64,000 nt of DNA from Manduca sexta (lineage: Eukaryota; Arthropoda; Insecta; Lepidoptera; Sphingidae). A program made the position numbers and the translations under genes. Below are positions 46,323 through 58,160 of the stretch, piece by piece. Positions within the stretch are counted from its first letter, which is position 1. Every line of letters starts with the position of its first letter. The DNA lies in contig NC_051142.1 in assembly GCF_014839805.1 (NCBI RefSeq), positions 4,154,001 through 4,218,000 of the forward strand. Reading direction: 5' to 3'. The notes below the pieces were generated by a model. It had not been told where the DNA came from. It saw nothing but the letters and a program-made list of their open reading frames with translations, and did no database searches.

Positions 46323-47400
46323 TTTAAATAATATTTTTGGTGGGTTAATAGCTTATTAAAAAAGAAAATTCGTAAGTGACAACCCTAGTATGATCCTTCA
46401 TTGCATTATGTAGGTAAGAGCGGGCTTTGTGCAGAGTGCATTATAATCCGTCTCATGGAACCATCATCCAGCGATAATTACACTGGCTGGTCGAGTCGCA
46501 GCGATATGTCTTCGTCCCTCTCTATCAATCAATATTAATTACTGATGTAATTAGAAATTATGTGATCTGCGCTAATGGATATTGACATGTAATCTTGTTG
46601 ACGTTAAAGATCAATTTGAAAATGGAATGGGGTCGATTTGTAAAAGATTTTGTGGTCAATGACGGTATGAAGGAAACATTTGTTTTAGAATTTGCTTGGA
46701 AGTAAGAAATCTAGTAGGTTTTTTTATTTTTAATAAAATCAGGGAACATCAGACCAATCCATAAAAAGTATTATCAATCTTATACCATCAAAATAGATAG
46801 GCAGAATTACAACCGATAATTGATTATTAACCGACTTCAAAAAATCCGTGTATATATAAATTTTGTATGTCTGCGATTTTCTCAAAAACTATTGATCCAA
46901 TTAGGATGGTTTTAGATTTTACACATGAAACTTATTTTCTTTAACTTAAACATATAGTTTCGAGTGTCCACCACTTAAAACAATTTAATTATTAAGTCAT
47001 CGACTGAAGTACATAGAAAGCTTACTGGTGGGTAGAAAAAGGTATTGTGGCCTTTGACAACAACGTGACCTTTAAATGTTAGCCTTGCTACTAATATCCC
47101 GTTACGCGTAATTAGCATGCGTGGGTTTTCCTTTTTCAGGTGTATACTTAGCGAGAAAAGGCGTTCGTAATTTAGTTTGGACCAATTACTTTGGATGAAG
47201 TTGTTAAGTGATATCCAAAAACCCACAAAAGTGGAAAAATTATGATGCTACTTACCCATAAGAAGCAATAAGGGTTGAGAAAGTTGAGGAAATTTGACTA
47301 ACCACATAAAACATAATAATTCTCACACGTATGTTGCACGACATTGGTAATATCTAGTCAAGACAAATATTTCTATAGAGTAAATATCTTTTTATTTTTA
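46323..47400. other. unique DNA with one repeat-like block
   Basis: 46825-46935 (TAACCGACTTCAAAAAATCC, then GCGATTTTCTCAAAAACTAT) matches a lepidopteran repeat beginning ACCGACTTCAAAAAAGG, as I remember it. An 83-codon minus-strand frame at 46975-47226 has no recognised domain. 46430-46540 contains homeodomain-like words. Confidence 0.4.
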
Positions 47401-47587
47401 ATAAATTTATTTTATTTATTTATTTTATTTATTTATTTAAGGAAAACTTACAACTAGCATAACAAAAAGTAGTAAATATAACAAAAAAGATAAAGGTCAA
47501 TTAAAAGTTTTCACAAATACAATACAATAATATAGAACAATAATAGGCAGATAACCAGCCTAGAGACCTACATATTTTAAATGTACA

Positions 47588-47965
47588 CTACGATATGTGA
47601 AAAAATGCATTGCACAAAGTTTTCTTTAATTTAGTACAGTTGAAGTTAAAGAGATCAATATCAACATTAGAGGAAACATCATTGAATGATCTGCACGCTC
47701 TTATTAGGTACGAGTTCTGCCGATATGCTGATTTAGCAAATGGAACATACAAGAGGTTCGGTTTTCTAACCGTAGTACAAGGTGTGCGCAGTCCGATTTT
47801 GCTTAATAGTTCAGGGCTATCAACCGTGCTATTGAGAATATTGAGAAGATATGCTAGATCGGCTATTCGCCTACGCTCCTGCAATGGAAGAATATGAAAT
47901 TTCTTACATCGAGTAAAATAGTCATTAAAATAATTGCCTGAGCGGTATTGCAAATATCGTATAAA
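47588..47965 (-). pseudogene. ORF2 C-terminal region
   Basis: Last frame of ORF2: KFIRYLQYRSG, then CKKFHILPLQERRRIADLAY and LLNILNSTVDSPELLSKIGL, ending shortly after LFNFNCTKLKKTLCNAFF. This C-terminal block (ERR--ADL--L-NI-N) is characteristic of CR1-like and jockey-group LINEs without RNase H. Confidence 0.85.
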
Positions 47966-47971
47966 TTTTTT

Positions 47972-48907
47972 GTATTTTTTCAATTTGGTTAATGTAAACA
48001 TCATATATAGGGTTCCACACTTGCGAGGCATATTCAAGGTGGCTGCGGACGAAAGAACAATAAATTATTTTGAGTGTCTTGATGTCACTAAATTCTGAGC
48101 ACAGTCTAAAAACGAAACCAAGTGCCATGGAGGCCTTCCTAACTATGTTCTCAACATGAGCATCGAACAACAGTTTGGTGTCAAAAGTAACTCCAAGGTC
48201 TCTTATAGAGTTCACACGTGATACAGTGGTGTTTAACAAGAAGTAGTTATGAAGATATGGTGTATGCTTCCGTGTGTAAGAACAAATGTAGCACTTACTG
48301 GCATTGAGATCTAGCTTATTGATATAGCAATAACTTTGAAATCTGTCAAGGTCGTCCTGGAGACGAAGGGAGTCTGCAACTGAGCCAATTGGGCAAAGTA
48401 TTTTCATGTCGTCCGCATATAATAATATTTTGGAATGAATAAAGCTGTGAGATATGTCATTAATGAATATAATGAACAGCAGTGGCCCCAACAAGGACCC
48501 CTGCGGAACCCCTGACGGAATAAACATTGCTCTCGAAGAAAAACCGTTCAGAACAACAGTTTGACACCTGTTCTCAACGTATGACGAAAACCATCTGTAA
48601 AGGTTACCTCTAATTCCCAGGGATAGTAATTTATGCAGTAGAATTTTGTGGTCAATACGATCGAAGGCCTTACTAAAGTCCGTGTATATAACATCCACCT
48701 GACCACATCGAGACATGTGATGTGTTAAGAAGTCATTGCACAGAATCAAGTTTGAAGTGGTGGAACGCCCTTTTAGAAAACCATGTTGATAATCGCTAAA
48801 GCTATGTTTGAGAGCACTGTAGAGTTGTTGATAAACAATTTTTCTAAAATTTTTGCGAATAAACAAAGCTTCGAAATCGGTCTATAATTTTCAACAGAGT
48901 TTTTGCT
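47972..48907 (-). pseudogene. ORF2 reverse transcriptase core
   Basis: After a 20-residue bridge in a third frame (SVENYRPISKLCLFAKILEK, 48907 to about 48844), the RT core runs in the frame of 48866-47925. It contains QHGFLKGRST, the palm aspartate block TDFSKAFD, SGVPQGSLLGPLL, and the catalytic YADD (all three palm aspartates present). NASKC and ECLGV-like RDLGVTFD follow, then the thumb WNPIYD. Catalytic residues are intact despite the frameshifts. Confidence 0.92.
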
Positions 48908-48909
48908 CC

Positions 48910-49992
48910 TTTTTATGAATAGGCGTAATAAGTGCGCATTTCCATATGCTCGGCACCACGCCAAGATCAAGTGACCGGCGGTATAATATTGTGAGAGGAA
49001 CACTGAGACTTTTCGCACATTTAACAATGAAAGATGAAGGAATGCCATCAGGCCCCGCCGATTTATTGGAGTCGATAAATTTAAGCAGTCTGTACACCTC
49101 AAGTTCACGCACTTCAATTGATGGTAAATCTGCACAAACATTGGCAGACTCATTGATATCGTAAGTGCCTGACGAACATGAGAGAAAATTTGAGTGAAAG
49201 TAATCACCAAACAGATTACAGATCTCCACTCCATCCTCAGAGGACCGATCTCCATATTTTATAACAGAAGGATAACAATGTGACTGCTTCTTGGATTTAA
49301 CGAAGGACCAAAACGCCTTGGGGTTCTTACGAATGTTATTTTCGATAAGTGAGATATATTTTACGAACATCTCATTTTCAAGAATCTTGGCTCTTTCACG
49401 TAATAGAACAAAAGACTGATAATCGGAGACATTACCATATTTTCTGAATTTACTGTGGTATTTAGTTTTTTCTTTTAAAATTTTAATTAGAGGGCTTTTG
49501 TACCAAATAGGGTACTTATATTTGGGAACAATAGTTTTGGTAGGAATATATGAGTCGCGTAATTTGTAGAGGACGTCATAAAAGAAGGTTAAGGACTCCT
49601 CAAAGGTCAACGCACCAAATTCTTGCAGCCAATTAACTTTATCTAATTCCGTGCAAATTGCATCAAAATCTGCTAAATTATATAAAAACTTCACACGTGG
49701 ATTTTCGGTAAGCATATGAAGTTGAACAAAGTCAACCACGGCGCATAATGCTTTATGGTGTGGATCTTCGGGAACAAGTGGGTCAATGCAACTTGTTACA
49801 TTTATATCATTGTTAGAGAAAATTAGGTCTAAGATCCTATTATTACAATTAGTATAGGAATTGTATTGAAACAAGTTACATGCATTGAGATTGACAAAGA
49901 AGTCGCCCTGGACATGACCATAGATGTTAACAGGATACAGAGAGATGCTATCATCTGCCGGGACCCAGTTTATGTGCGGCAAATTGAAGTCA
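48910..49992 (-). pseudogene. ORF2 end of endonuclease, linker and RT start
   Basis: Second frame. It begins with the GDFN-LPHINW end of the endonuclease, includes a conserved NNRILDLIFSN block, then the linker with KNPKAFWSFVKSK, and ends with the first reverse transcriptase motif (SAGPDGIPSSFIVKCA) and the start of RT motif 1 (ALITPIHKK). Confidence 0.88.
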
Positions 49993-49994
49993 CC

Positions 49995-50458
49995 AAAACC
50001 ACAAATTTATCAGCAGGATGATTTAAGACAATCTTAATTAAATTGTCTGAGAAATTGGCTAGTTGATCGGCCATTGAGAAACCGAGGTTTTCAGGGCAAA
50101 TATAAACAACACATAGGTGCATTTTATATGATATATTAGGATTTTTGTGTCGGAGGGTTAGCGTTACCCACAAATCCTCAGCTGGTGAACACCAATCACT
50201 GCAAACTTCTGCTGGAAGGTCACGCCTTACAGCAATAAGCACTCCTCCGCCCCGAGACTGGTTAGTTTGACAATAATTCCGGTCACGTCTCCAAATAATG
50301 TAACGGTTATCAAACAATTCACTGTCCTCTAAACCATCCGCAAGCCATGTCTCAGTCAAGCAAATAACATCGAAACAATTAGACAGTAAATTCTTATAAA
50401 ACATGTGTGTCTTCGTCCGCAGCCCACGAACATTTTGATAGTAAACATTAATGAGCAT
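49995..50458 (-). pseudogene. ORF2 endonuclease domain segment
   Basis: First reading frame of ORF2. It shows QNVRGLRTK (residues 8-16), the catalytic-glutamate block LTETWL (34-39), and RGGGVLIAV (about 69-77) followed by EDLWVTL. The frame breaks just before the GDFN motif, which is present in the next frame. The usual YRPP-type block reads YICPE here. Confidence 0.88.
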
Positions 50459-50775
50459 TGTAAATTAAATCATAGCAGGCATTCAATACAATCATATAAA
50501 AAATGGAACGGTAGCAAATAAAAAAAAAACGTGTATGTGAAGCATCAGAAGCAGAACAATCAAGCAAATTGAAACCCTAAATAAGAGACAATACAAATTA
50601 AACTTGTAATTACGACACAAAGCGGAACGATCGACCCAATGCGATAAGAAAACAAAAGGACTGCGAGCGCACAAAAAACCGGGGCAAAAAATACAGTTGT
50701 TTCTCAAACTGTGTGGTGCGTAGATATAATAAAGCTGAACATTAGTAATGTAAAACAGGCAATGGACTATTCTAA

Positions 50776-51768
50776 TTAATGAATGAGTTTTTTTAAATCC
50801 TCTTCTGTTTTGATGGCCAAGATAGGGGAAGTTGAGTTTTTTCGTATAAGTATTTTGCAACTTTTTACCCACACATAAGCAAAACCCTGCTCCTTGGCAA
50901 CCGATTTGGTTTTGTTCAGTAACAACTTATTGTCCAACGTAAGATGGTCATTGACGAATATCCTTGTGTCACCTTGTAGTCCAATATTAGAGGATAAGAT
51001 GGCTTTGTGTTTCTTAGCGGCAGCTACAAAATCATCCTTAATATAGCGGCTGTGAACGGAACATATTATGTTCTTACTGCGGTTGTTACCTCGCATCGGG
51101 ACCCTCGCAATATAGTTGATCTGCTCCTTAGGAATTTTGAATGCAATAAGTTCACCAATTCTCGACACTATTTCAATTAGGTTTTCAGTCTTAGCCTCAG
51201 GTACTCCCTTAAACTCGATATTATTCATACGTGATCTTTGCTCACATTCACGTCTGTAGCTCTCCAACTCTTTGAACCTGTTCCTTAAAGAAAACATCTC
51301 GGTCTCCATCTTCATCAAACCTTCCACCTCAAGTTCAACTTTCGATGTTTTGCTTGTTAGCACATCCAAAGAATTATGGGCGAATTCAATAGAAGATTTC
51401 ATGCATTCTAAATTAGTCTTGACGGATAATAGTTCGGTCTTCATCGATTTCAAGTCAGCCAATTCAGACTGAATCGCCTTTATATTTTCAATTATGGTAG
51501 GTAGTGATGCCATTTGGGCCGATAAATGTTTGAGTTCAGACAGAATACCGTCAAGATCACTGGTAGAAAGACCCTTGGACGACGAACGTGGACTTGCTGC
51601 TGCCGATGACTTACAAGTGCTGCACTTCCAGGTCAATTTCCTATCACCGAGCTTGCGCCATCCACCTTCTGTGATACCAGCACAAGGAAAGTCAAACCGA
51701 AGTTGACATGTTGAACAAAGCACGCCATCTCTAAACTCAATTCCACAACGACTGCACGAAAACGACAT
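50776..51768 (-). CDS. LINE ORF1 protein with zinc finger and coiled coil
   Basis: 330 residues, intact. LINE ORF1 proteins bind element RNA and act as nucleic-acid chaperones in ribonucleoprotein particles. Residues 1-53 form a PHD-like zinc finger: Cys5, Cys8, Cys18, Cys21, Cys29, Cys49 and Cys52, with Trp47 before the last pair. Asp26 occupies the place where the fold normally has His, so one zinc ligand is changed. Residues about 70-170 are a heptad-rich, Leu/Lys/Glu segment predicted by eye to be a coiled coil, probably for oligomerisation. Residues about 174-260 look like an RRM-type domain (starting SRMNNIEFKGVPE), and 265-330 form a C-terminal domain with IFVNDHLTLDNK, which resembles the C-terminal fold shared by LINE ORF1 and baculovirus FP proteins. 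The ATG at 51768 is the first in frame. No stop or frameshift is seen. Confidence 0.9.
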   Translation of the reverse strand: MSFSCSRCGIEFRDGVLCSTCQLRFDFPCAGITEGGWRKLGDRKLTWKCSTCKSSAAASPRSSSKGLSTSDLDGILSELKHLSAQMASLPTIIENIKAIQSELADLKSMKTELLSVKTNLECMKSSIEFAHNSLDVLTSKTSKVELEVEGLMKMETEMFSLRNRFKELESYRRECEQRSRMNNIEFKGVPEAKTENLIEIVSRIGELIAFKIPKEQINYIARVPMRGNNRSKNIICSVHSRYIKDDFVAAAKKHKAILSSNIGLQGDTRIFVNDHLTLDNKLLLNKTKSVAKEQGFAYVWVKSCKILIRKNSTSPILAIKTEEDLKKLIH

Positions 51769-51930
51769 AATTTGTAGTAGATTCGAAAGTGCACAAAGAT
51801 TGAGAACCGTAGGCGGTAAGCAGGTATCGCAACTACTAGTGTGGACGTGCGGTCGATCAGCTGACTGCCGAAATACTGAAATTATAATAGTATCTTTTTT
51901 TTATACATGATATCTAAACTGTAGTGCGTG

Positions 51931-52148
51931 CATATTATAAAATAGAATCCCTCGCCACGTCTGCCTGTATGAACGCGATAAACTAAAAGCTACTAAACTA
52001 ATTTAGATGAAATTTAAATTCGTTCAGTCGTTTTTTTTGCCATAGAAATAATTTAAGGCCCTAGAAAGGATATAGGTTACTACTATTTATCTTGACTTTT
52101 ATCTCGTGAAAAACTCTTTAATGCTAACAAAGCCGCGAACGAAAGCTA
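51931..52148 (+). mobile_element. Helitron-like copy, degenerate
   Basis: CATATTATAAAATAGAATCC at the 5' side; body AACTAATTTAGATGAAATTT and AGGATATAGGTTACTACT; 3' side AACAAAGCCGCGAACGAAAG followed by CTAT in place of CTAG. It begins about 40 bp from the LINE 5' end. Confidence 0.55.
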
Positions 52149-53175
52149 TTGTCTTATATTTAATACCTACTGTCAAGAAGCTTAAACCATGAAAATGATC
52201 TTGCAGTACTCTGAGATTTCTTAATCAATTTCAAAGTATACAGAATACGTGGGTGAGGCCGCAATGTATTAGCGTAATAGCGTTCTATTTGAGAAGTGAA
52301 TTTTACAATATAGCGGCAAGATTTCATGTCCTCAAATAAAATAAAATGTCTGAGACAACAGATCTGAGGCGGTGATAAATATATGAATACCACAGCAAAT
52401 ATTTTTTTCTATTACGTGACTGTTACTGTATCCGTAATTACTTTTGTGAATTATGCATTTTTTCAAGAAAAATATATACAAAATGGTTTTAGGTAAACTC
52501 TCCGAAAACACGTCAAATTGATTTTGATTTATTTATCAGTTTCAGATTACACAGTACATTCATATTTATATAAGTAGTATAGTATTCTTATAATCTCTGA
52601 AACTACAAAATCCATTCTGAAAATGTTTCTATAATGAGGAAGCTACATTGTTTTTGCAGCAAAGGCGGGTGAAAACTTTAAAAAAATCTATAATCTCTTT
52701 AAATATTTCTCTTTATCCTGGCGTATGAAAATATCACGAACATTTCATATAATTTCTCCACACAATATTATTGCAAGTGCAAAATTAATTTCACACAGAA
52801 ATATGAAACTCATTAACGGTCGAAGCTTATTAGCTGGCTTTGAGGATCGCGCTACCATTTTATTTTAATAAACCTGCTCTTATTTTACTACATTAAACGC
52901 CGTGCAATGGTATGCGGGACGCTGACAAAGAGGCATTAGACTAACAACTATAGTACATTAAAATTGTGTGCATTTTCTTTCCTACGTTGTAGGTATCATT
53001 GGTACTCTAACGGTTAAACATACGCTATAAACTGTGAGATACTATGTTAGATACCTAAGATCTTAGTAAGCTTATACTTTAAATCTGTCTTTGAAATCTG
53101 AGCGCATTAACTACTTGTAAGAATTATATGCCAATGTTCTGAGATATTCCTAAAATTTAAAAAAAAAGCACACTC

Positions 53176-53250
53176 ATATCGCGGCATTATCCCTGAAGGG
53201 GCAAGGTGAGGTGCAACCAGGGCACCCACTTTGGCCAAGCGTGTTGTGTA
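53176..53250 (-). mobile_element. SINE family B 3' end fragment
   Basis: ATATCGCGGCATTATCCCTG, then GGGGCAAGGTGAGGTGCAAC and GGCACCCACTTTGGCCAAGC, match the 17710-17971 copy from its 3' end. The rest is missing. Confidence 0.75.
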
Positions 53251-54432
53251 ATACAAGTTTTGACTACATGGAAATTCAAACTATACAATATTAAAAGTAT
53301 TTAAGAAAAAAATCTAGATAAAATTAATGGGTCTCGACCTTCATCTACGCGTGCCTAATCATTGACCATTCCTAAATCTCAATTTCATTCATCCATACTG
53401 AGTATACAAGGAGCGGCTATCCCCGGTTCGTTAGTAAGCCACTTCGTGTGCAAGTGACGTTGGCGATCGGCCAAATAACACCACTTACATTCAACAAATT
53501 CACACAACCGCTAATTCAATACACTATTTATAGTCCCCCGTATGAAATCGAGATGTATCAGATTAGAGTAATTCTAAATTAAGGTAGAACTTTAAAGGTG
53601 CTTAACGACGCAAGGTAAGACGATATGCCTAATCAGCTGCAATCTTTGTATGTGTATTATGCTTGGATATACGCGGGTCGTTGCCGAAACTGGATATGCG
53701 ATTCAAAATCGATTGACTTTCGGTTTAATAATTGTGTATATGACTAAGGAAATGTCTGCCCTAAGCTGCTTCTATAAAAAGAAGAATGGATTGAGAATAC
53801 AATTACAAAATGACTATTTAAGAATAAGAGAAAAAACACTTCACGGCCAATAAATGACTCTTTTAGATCTGTAACGTACACATTTTCTAACGTATGCGCC
53901 GCACGATCACTTTAGCTCCCACACTTTTACTCGTTTTCACAAACAATACTATGAGGACCCACAGTGCGCTCGAACTTATAGCGTCGGCAATTTCATAGTT
54001 TTCATTGGCTTTATTCAGCTTTGTTTACTTAACAGCCCACTGAAGTAAAGTAGTATATAGTGTAGTAGCACAACATCCTTATGCCTACGCACTGCGAAGG
54101 CCGTCATGACGTAAGAACTAAGAAATAGACTTATCATCATAACATTGCTTCGTACTTAACTAAGTAACGTTTATAAATACGGGCTTAGTTTGTATCCGCT
54201 TGACAGGTGTTAACAACAAACATTATATTCTCTACGGTTATAATTTCGTTTAAAGTACGTAAAGACGAGGTATTGATCATTAACAAACTATGTATAGGGC
54301 ATCCGTTGAGGGACATTGCAGATAAAATCATCACCTTTATAGAGTGAAACAATAAATGGTAGATAGATATTGTAACTTTGAGTTTACGGATGACCAGCAC
54401 CACAGTCCGCCCCGTGACCATGAAGGCTGCAA

Positions 54433-54495
54433 AGTCTTCGAAACGTCAAGAGAAATTCAAATATAAAAACCGGGATAAAATCCGAAAAAATAGTT
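54433..54495 (+). repeat. dispersed repeat family G, copy 2
   Basis: AGTCTTCGAAACGTCAAGAG, then AAATTCAAATATAAAAACCG and ATAAAATCCGAAAAAATAG, matching 30797-30852. The less AT-rich segment just upstream (54395-54432) may belong to the same element. Confidence 0.45.
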
Positions 54496-55135
54496 TAATT
54501 TTAATGTCTAACATTCGCGTCAACATAAGAAATCATTATACAATAAATCTAATGAAGTCTTTTTATAATTCCGTCTAAAATATTTTAATCGAAAAGAATC
54601 GATGCACTTACTTCCTCCCACATTAAATGAATAATTAGGTACTCTCTACTCATTGACCTAATCTTATTCAATGCCTCTAAATAAGGTTATTTTCTTTTAC
54701 AACTTACTAATGGTACAATAGGCTTTAATAAATTTCTGTATTTGTTATTTAGTCACTGAACTAATAGATACGCTACTACATTCCAAACAATAGTACACGG
54801 CTTTGTATAACGTGAAACGTACATTGTTTAGTGGTCTACATATCTTGAGGTGGATTCGGCAAATTCGTTTGATGTTCTGGCTTCGAGTACTATTGTACAT
54901 GGCAATTGTAATACTGTTAGTTTGCAATACAGGAGTGCCTTTATAATGTGATCATTCTATTGGGAGGTAAATTATAATCTTAAATTCTCAACTTTCAGAT
55001 TTTCTCTGACTCGAGCTTTTTTGCTCGGGCTTATTGACCGCCCTGATACTTTCAGGGAAGAGGTGATTCAGTTTCCCTGTTGTTCCCCGTGTACGAAAAA
55101 CGTGTATCTTATTGTGTTGTCCCTTGTCGCGTTAT

Positions 55136-55420
55136 CTTACTTATATAAATGCGAAAGTTTATGAAAATGTTTCAAGATTTTTAAGTTTGTTCGAGGTAAA
55201 CACAGGAACAACTGAACGGACTTGGATGAAATTTGACATACGAGAAGATAATGTCCTGGATTAGAACATAGGCTACTTTTATACTATTAATTTACTCTGA
55301 TAGGAGATAATGGTAATTTTTATTTGATTTTTTATATAAATGGCGCTGGCATCGTAGTCTAATGGACTTTTTTTTCAGGAAAAGCCTCTTTTGTGGGTGA
55401 AGCCGCAAGCAACACCTAAA
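55136..55420 (+). mobile_element. Helitron-like element, short copy
   Basis: A then TCTTACTTATATAAATGCG at the 5' end; body CAACTGAACGGACTTGGATG and ATAGGCTACTTTTA; 3' side GGGTGAAGCCGCAAGCAACA followed by CTAA. Termini aligned to the 31014 copy. Confidence 0.65.
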
Positions 55421-57032
55421 ATATTTTGTATAAAAAAGACTATAAAAGATAAATGGTAATCCGTAGAAACTGTCCTAATAAAAAAATACTTTGAAATCTG
55501 AAATCAAATTATGTATAGTAACTCAAATAAATCACACAATTTTACCGCCTTACATAAAAATTATACCTACACAATCTTACATCATAAGAAACACGAAAAA
55601 CTTGAATAAGTATCTACAAGCAATATGAATTAATAAAACTGCATAGATCCAATCCAGCCAGCGAGATCAAATAACCTCTGTTATTCTACTTCAAACATTT
55701 ATTCAGTGTAGAGACGTTTCGTTCGCGGAACAGAAACGTGTACATAAGTGTTGTTTGAATTTACAGACGTCTAAGTGATTACACGGCGGGATTTCACGCT
55801 TTGAAAAGTAGTACATCTTTTATCAGAACTACTTTGTTGGATTCCGTTGTAAATACGTAAGCAATGGAGACACTAGATGTCACAAAAAGAATAGAACAAA
55901 CTAAATAAGTGCATGCTGTGCTAACCTTTTAATAATGGCTACATTTGTGCAACTTAATTGTATTAGTTTTTATATTTAATTCATAAGTATAAGTGTAAAC
56001 AATTGTTGGTGGCCAAATAAATAAAATTAAACATTTAATTTCGTGTAGTATTTACGGACCAATGAATGGCCGGTATATATATCCAGTTTAAACTAAGAGT
56101 TTTAAAGTGAAACGGAGAAAATTACATCACCTTTATCACAACTGAAAAGTCAAATATTTCATTGTAATCTCTATTGGCGTAATTGCCAGTTTCTAAAACG
56201 GTGTATACAATGACTAACTCTGTCAATCATCCGACGCCTTGTCCAAATTGTTATCGTATACTTTTTGCTTTAAATCTAACTGAAGTGGGAAGCCGTATCA
56301 AACCGGAGCTAAATAGATGTTGCCAACTTCCAAATGAACATTTTCCAATCACTTCAAAGGGTTCTAATAAATTCGAAATAAGTTGAAGTTCGAAGTTTGA
56401 CAAACATTTATTACTGTCCGTGATCCTTGGAATTTAAATTTCGAACCGTTGTTGCCGTAATTGATGTTATTCAGGAATTTTATTCCATTCCACCTTAATA
56501 CAATTTGCTTTTTCCAGACTACCTATTTACAGCAATCGGATTCAGGTTAAGTCAGGGGGTCATATTGTCGAGGTCTAGTAGTGACTAATTCCAAATCGAA
56601 TACAAAAATAAATCAAATTACAAAAGAAATAGTAAATATTGTTAAATTTCAAAATAATTTAAACCAAAGTTACGAAATATTATTTTTCTCTGTACATAAA
56701 TTAAATAATAGCGTCAAGTCATTAGCGTGTATTTTCTATAATTCAAAATATTTATTTTATTAAATATATCAATGAGACTCATTAAGAAATGATCAGTAGT
56801 CACCAAGACTCAGCCCAGAAGGGTCATGACCCCATTGATCCCCTCGGATTCGCACCTGATTTATAGATTTTTTAACGAAAGCTGGCACATTGACAGTACT
56901 CATACAATTATATACAGTATGTTGAGAAAATATTTCAAATATTATAATTATTCAAGGGACAGATAAATACAGATATCAACAAAACATCACACTATTTTTT
57001 CTGACTTTGTTATTGCGTGAGCAATGCGTCGT
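55421..57032. other. 1.6 kb AT-rich DNA, no gene seen
   Basis: TTGTTGGTGGCCAAATAAAT near 56003-56022 is a LINE-like 3' tail signature without an identifiable body. A 67-codon frame at 56183-56386 has no recognised motif. Confidence 0.4.
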
Positions 57033-57260
57033 TAATTTTTTATACACTGCACCTGATGGTAAGTGGAGTGGGCTCCAATAGAATGTCGACTGACGAGAGA
57101 CGCTTACCCTTCGGCAGTTGACACAATTATGCCGGCCTGTTGTAACCGGATATAAGGCTGTTCCGGAATACGACAGACTTACGTGGGCCACTATAGCGGG
57201 TTTTCACACCTTGTTACGGTAATCACTATCCAGACGGATATAAAATATATCCTACCACCA
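57033..57260 (-). mobile_element. family C repeat, complete copy
   Basis: The best-preserved family C copy. Plus strand: TACACTGCACCTGATGGTAA, GTCGACTGACGAGAGACGCT, CAATTATGCCGGCCTGTTGT and CGGATATAAAATATATCCTA. The A-rich end (reverse complement of TTAATTTTTTATA) gives the minus orientation. Confidence 0.75.
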
Positions 57261-57794
57261 ACGACATAGCAACTGATATGTGTTCATCAACAGGAAAATT
57301 ATGCGCAGCTGTGAACGTGTTGTTACGCGTCAGCATTCGGTAATTGCTCTGTAAAAAAATTTCCCCTTTTATACTAAAATAAGAAATGGAAGCAGCATAT
57401 TACTTACGTAAACACAGTAATATTTCGGAATCAAAACATTAATTAACGCTTCATAACAAAGATACGAAAACAAAGCTCGTATTATATTCGATAACACATA
57501 ATTATAGACAACGTTGACGAGATCAAATTAACAGCAGGTGAACATGTTCCTAATATATTAATAATTATAATCAGCAGTGTTGCCAACTTAAATATTAGTT
57601 TGAGCTTTCGAATTACGGTTTATAATTGAGACAAATTTACTGTGAACTCAACGTGTAGTAGTAGTGATTAGTATAGTATATTTTATTTTTATTCTATGTC
57701 TACATTTAATTTATTTATTTCATAAAATTTGTTCATATCGTATTATTTATATTTACTGTTGTATTTGTTTACTGGAAAAGATTTCTTTGATGCA

Positions 57795-57910
57795 CCTACC
57801 TTGTTCATCTCTGCTCCACCCTGAGTCTGACTGGGAGAGAATGCGTACAGCATTAAGTTCGCTTATGTACAAATTCAATTGTATGTAAAGTGCAAATAAA
57901 TTAATATTAA
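57795..57910 (+). mobile_element. LINE 3' UTR-like fragment
   Basis: CACCCTGAGTCTGACTGGGA, GCATTAAGTTCGCTTATGTA and AAGTGCAAATAAATTAATAT resemble the end of a lepidopteran LINE (GGCATTAAGTCCGCC and GTGCAATAAAG), as I remember it. No coding part is visible. Confidence 0.4.
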
Positions 57911-58160
57911 ATAGTTGTAACTCTTGAAACGTATCAGTTTTTATACGCCTTTTGTACGTTCGTTCCTTTTTCTGACACTGAGTTTTTGTTTAACCCTTAA
58001 ATGTGGTATTCTAAGCCTTATCGCGGTGTGTGCATTTTACATCGAATAAAGCTTAAAAATGTTTACTGTTTTGAACAATCTGAAAGTAAAGGAAAATGAA
58101 TTTAAAAGTTTTTATACTGAAAAATAAATATTTTTTAATTTTCAGGATAAAAGCTTTAAA

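Larger units (their letters stand above)
47588..50458 (-). pseudogene. LINE ORF2 polyprotein, four one-base frameshifts
   Basis: Encodes an apurinic-type endonuclease followed by a reverse transcriptase, the enzymes that nick target DNA and copy element RNA onto it. The ATG at 50458 begins MLINVYYQNVRG, the usual endonuclease start. The frame is lost four times: at 49993-49994 (inside the GDFN motif), 48908-48909, 48839-48843 and 47966-47971. Each is explained by one missing base in a run of G or A, and no in-frame stop arises by substitution. Length without the shifts would be about 950 residues, normal for this group. As read here it cannot make an active protein. The pattern could also come from sequencing or assembly error. 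Confidence 0.9.
47401..51890 (-). mobile_element. near full-length CR1/jockey-type LINE
   Basis: About 4.5 kb on the minus strand: a short 5' UTR of about 120 bp, ORF1 (51768 to 50776), a ~317-bp gap, ORF2 (50458 to 47588) with endonuclease, reverse transcriptase and C-terminal region, a ~140-bp 3' UTR and an AAAT microsatellite tail (about 47401-47442). A possible target duplication TATCTTTTT lies at 47385-47393 and 51891-51899, but it is low-complexity. There are no LTRs and no RNase H domain. The C-terminal ERRRIADLAYLLNILN-type block and microsatellite tail favour the CR1-like group over classical poly(A)-tailed jockey; the exact clade needs a phylogeny. Confidence 0.92.
52149..55135. other. 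3 kb AT-rich DNA with two small repeat fragments
   Basis: Holds a SINE B fragment (53176-53250) and family G copy 2 (54433-54495). No gene supported. 53880-54010 and 54380-54440 are less AT-rich. Confidence 0.45.

Noticed and set aside
47610..47897. 95-codon plus-strand frame
   Set aside because: Antisense shadow of the LINE ORF2 C-terminal region.
50492..50872. 126-codon minus-strand frame overlapping the ORF1 end
   Set aside because: Out of frame with ORF1 and ORF2, no domain; the hydrophobic pattern comes from the AT-rich inter-ORF gap.
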